In this document: positions 62,968-64,000 of the stretch, piece after piece
Numbering within the stretch: the first letter of the stretch is position 1
How the letters are laid out: each line of letters begins with the position of its first letter
From: Bacteroidales bacterium
GTDB taxonomy: Bacteria; Bacteroidota; Bacteroidia; Bacteroidales; UBA3824
Direction of reading: 5' to 3'
Length of the DNA: 64,000 nucleotides
Assembly: GCA_016293845.1 (NCBI GenBank)
Contig: JAEDDH010000002.1
Location: 1 to 64,000 of the forward strand
The notes under the pieces: model-generated
The model's input: only the letters and a program-made list of their open reading frames with translations
What the model was told of the DNA's origin: nothing
Database searches by the model: none
Made by a program: the position numbers and the translations under genes

Positions 62968-63001
62968 AAAAAGCCGCTCCAATTTTAGAGGTGCGGCTTT
63001 A
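62968..63001 (-). terminator. Terminator upstream of ilvB
   Basis: AAGCCGC (62971-62977) pairs with GCGGCTT (62993-62999); on the minus strand a T-run follows. It ends the serpin transcript, but because it lies 20 bp before the ilvB ATG an attenuator role cannot be excluded. Confidence 0.7.
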
Positions 63002-63046
63002 ATTGTAGCAACGGCAAAGTTGCTACTTTTTTTTATTAAAAACAAA

Positions 63047-64000
63047 TTATTCTACATTTTTTACAACGCCAGTAAAAACTGGCACGCCTTTGTAACTTAG
63101 TATGTATGCAAAACTGCGGTCTACTACAAAATCGTAATTGATTTCCTTTTTCTCGGGACCCAACGCTGCATTTACCATACTGCTGCAAAAAACCTGTGCG
63201 TCGGTGATATTGCTAAAATCACATTCGCCATCAATAAAGAATTTTTTTACACCTAAGTAGTTGATAATGCCGGCAATGTTATCGTCGTATTCGGCAGTAA
63301 ATTCAGGAAATAGGCAGCGGGTGGTGTACGAGAAATCTTCGTCTTCTAAAATATATTGTGTATCGTCGTTGAACACGTCGGCGTTGTATATTTCGTCTAC
63401 AGAATGACCCTCGTTTGGTACATAAAAAGTGAGTGTAAAATTGTTGGTTTGGGTGTAAAATTTTCGGTACGAATCGTTACTAACGGCCTTCCCCGGGAAA
63501 TAAGTACCTGTGAGCAACTGCAATTGGTTGATGGAGTTGTTGTAATTGCGAAATTTATATTTGTTGCTTGTAAGTTCAAGATCGTTGGCAAAAAGGTTCC
63601 AAATATCACGCAGGTAAACCACATTCATTAGCACCATATAGGTGTCTTGTCGGATTTGCAAATCAGGACTTAGCAATCCGTTGGTTTCGTTTTTGATATA
63701 CGATGTAATGGTTTTGTTAATGTCGGTGTTGGGCAAAAGTTTAAACACATCGGTATAAAATAAAGCGTTGAGACTATTGACACCATCTTGCTTAGCTTTG
63801 GCATTTGCATTTAGCCATAGCGGGTTAACGCATTTTATCATATTAGCCTTTTTGGTATCCTCGGTATCGCTAAAAATTGTATTGCAATAGCTATTGAGAA
63901 GGCTGATATTGGCAATTAATTCTTCGTAAGTGATGCCGAGGGCGTCTAACAATTCTTGACGTGTATCGCCATTGGCTCAATCGGTTGCCATACTGAGAGC
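63047..64000 (-). pseudogene. Serpin-family protein, interrupted and partial
   Basis: The frame from ATG 63952 (MLDALGITYEELIANI) to 63047 is a serpin body: LNSLNALFYTDVFKLL-like helices, VLMNVVYLRD, FYVPNEGHSVDEIY and the C-terminal DRSFAYILSYKGVPVFTGVVKNVE. Upstream, the same frame continues to the window edge as ALSMATD, then TGA (63977-63979), then ANGDTRQEL, where relatives have NGANGDTRQE-like text, so the TGA replaces a Gly codon. The reactive-centre loop expected between VNAAL and VVDRSF is about 25 residues too short. The real start is outside the window. Confidence 0.75.

Overview
The window looks like a chromosomal segment of a Bacteroidales bacterium (phylum Bacteroidota), probably an anaerobic gut-type organism. 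The evidence is a SusC/SusD polysaccharide utilisation locus, a hybrid two-component system, an Rnf complex with RseC-like partner, many lipoproteins, an NVEALA-type locus, and promoters of the Bacteroidota form (TTTG, about 20 nt, TAnnTTTG) in front of several genes. Shine-Dalgarno signals are weak throughout. No insertion sequence, prophage, rRNA operon or CRISPR array was seen.

Layout. 0.2-3.1 kb: a structured-RNA candidate, a C1-type cysteine protease lipoprotein and a surface lipoprotein with InlB-type B-repeats. 3.2-7.1 kb: LytS-type histidine kinase and TonB-dependent receptor on the minus strand, with a LytTR-like direct repeat upstream. 7.1-8.25 kb: a small islet of eroded genes plus a second copy of the structured-RNA candidate. 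8.3-10.8 kb: CsgG-DUF4810-DUF799 lipoprotein operon. 10.9-11.5 kb: RelE/ParE-type toxin-antitoxin. 11.6-17.2 kb: rnfBCDGEA preceded by an RseC-like gene. 17.3-20.7 kb: GldF-GldG fusion and a partner lipoprotein. 20.8-27.1 kb: a dead lipoprotein gene, nucleoside transporter, MltG, M23 peptidase, a GGCT-fold protein and a divergent Nramp-family transporter. 27.2-34.7 kb: type I restriction-modification operon with an embedded YhcG-type nuclease. 34.8-37.1 kb: tRNA-Pro, an orphan Cache-HAMP-GAF sensor and tRNA-Met. 37.1-41.3 kb: hybrid two-component regulator split by a frameshift in a homopolymer. 41.4-46.9 kb: NVEALA-type secreted peptide locus with beta-propeller, thioredoxin-like, transglutaminase-like and signal peptidase I genes; the last two carry in-frame stops. 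46.9-48.6 kb: AAA/PD-(D/E)XK protein. 48.8-59.3 kb: arabinan-type PUL (GH43, SusC, SusD, surface glycan-binding protein, GH43). 59.5-62.9 kb: ilvB-ilvN-ilvC. 63.0-64.0 kb: an interrupted serpin running off the window.

The most interesting signals are: (1) the NVEALA-type locus, which looks like a peptide export/maturation module with a structured leader, a T16 tract at its promoter, and premature stops in two processing genes; (2) two related long-hairpin RNA candidates at 281-468 and 7870-7960; (3) matched 21-bp-spaced direct repeats in front of both PUL promoters, and a similar-geometry repeat before the TonB receptor; (4) a window-wide pattern of single-lesion broken genes (frameshift in T8, lost T in T6, in-frame TAG/TGA), which is either recent gene decay, phase variation, or assembly error; (5) a serpin lacking most of its reactive-centre loop. 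All functional assignments come from motif reading by eye; no database search was run.
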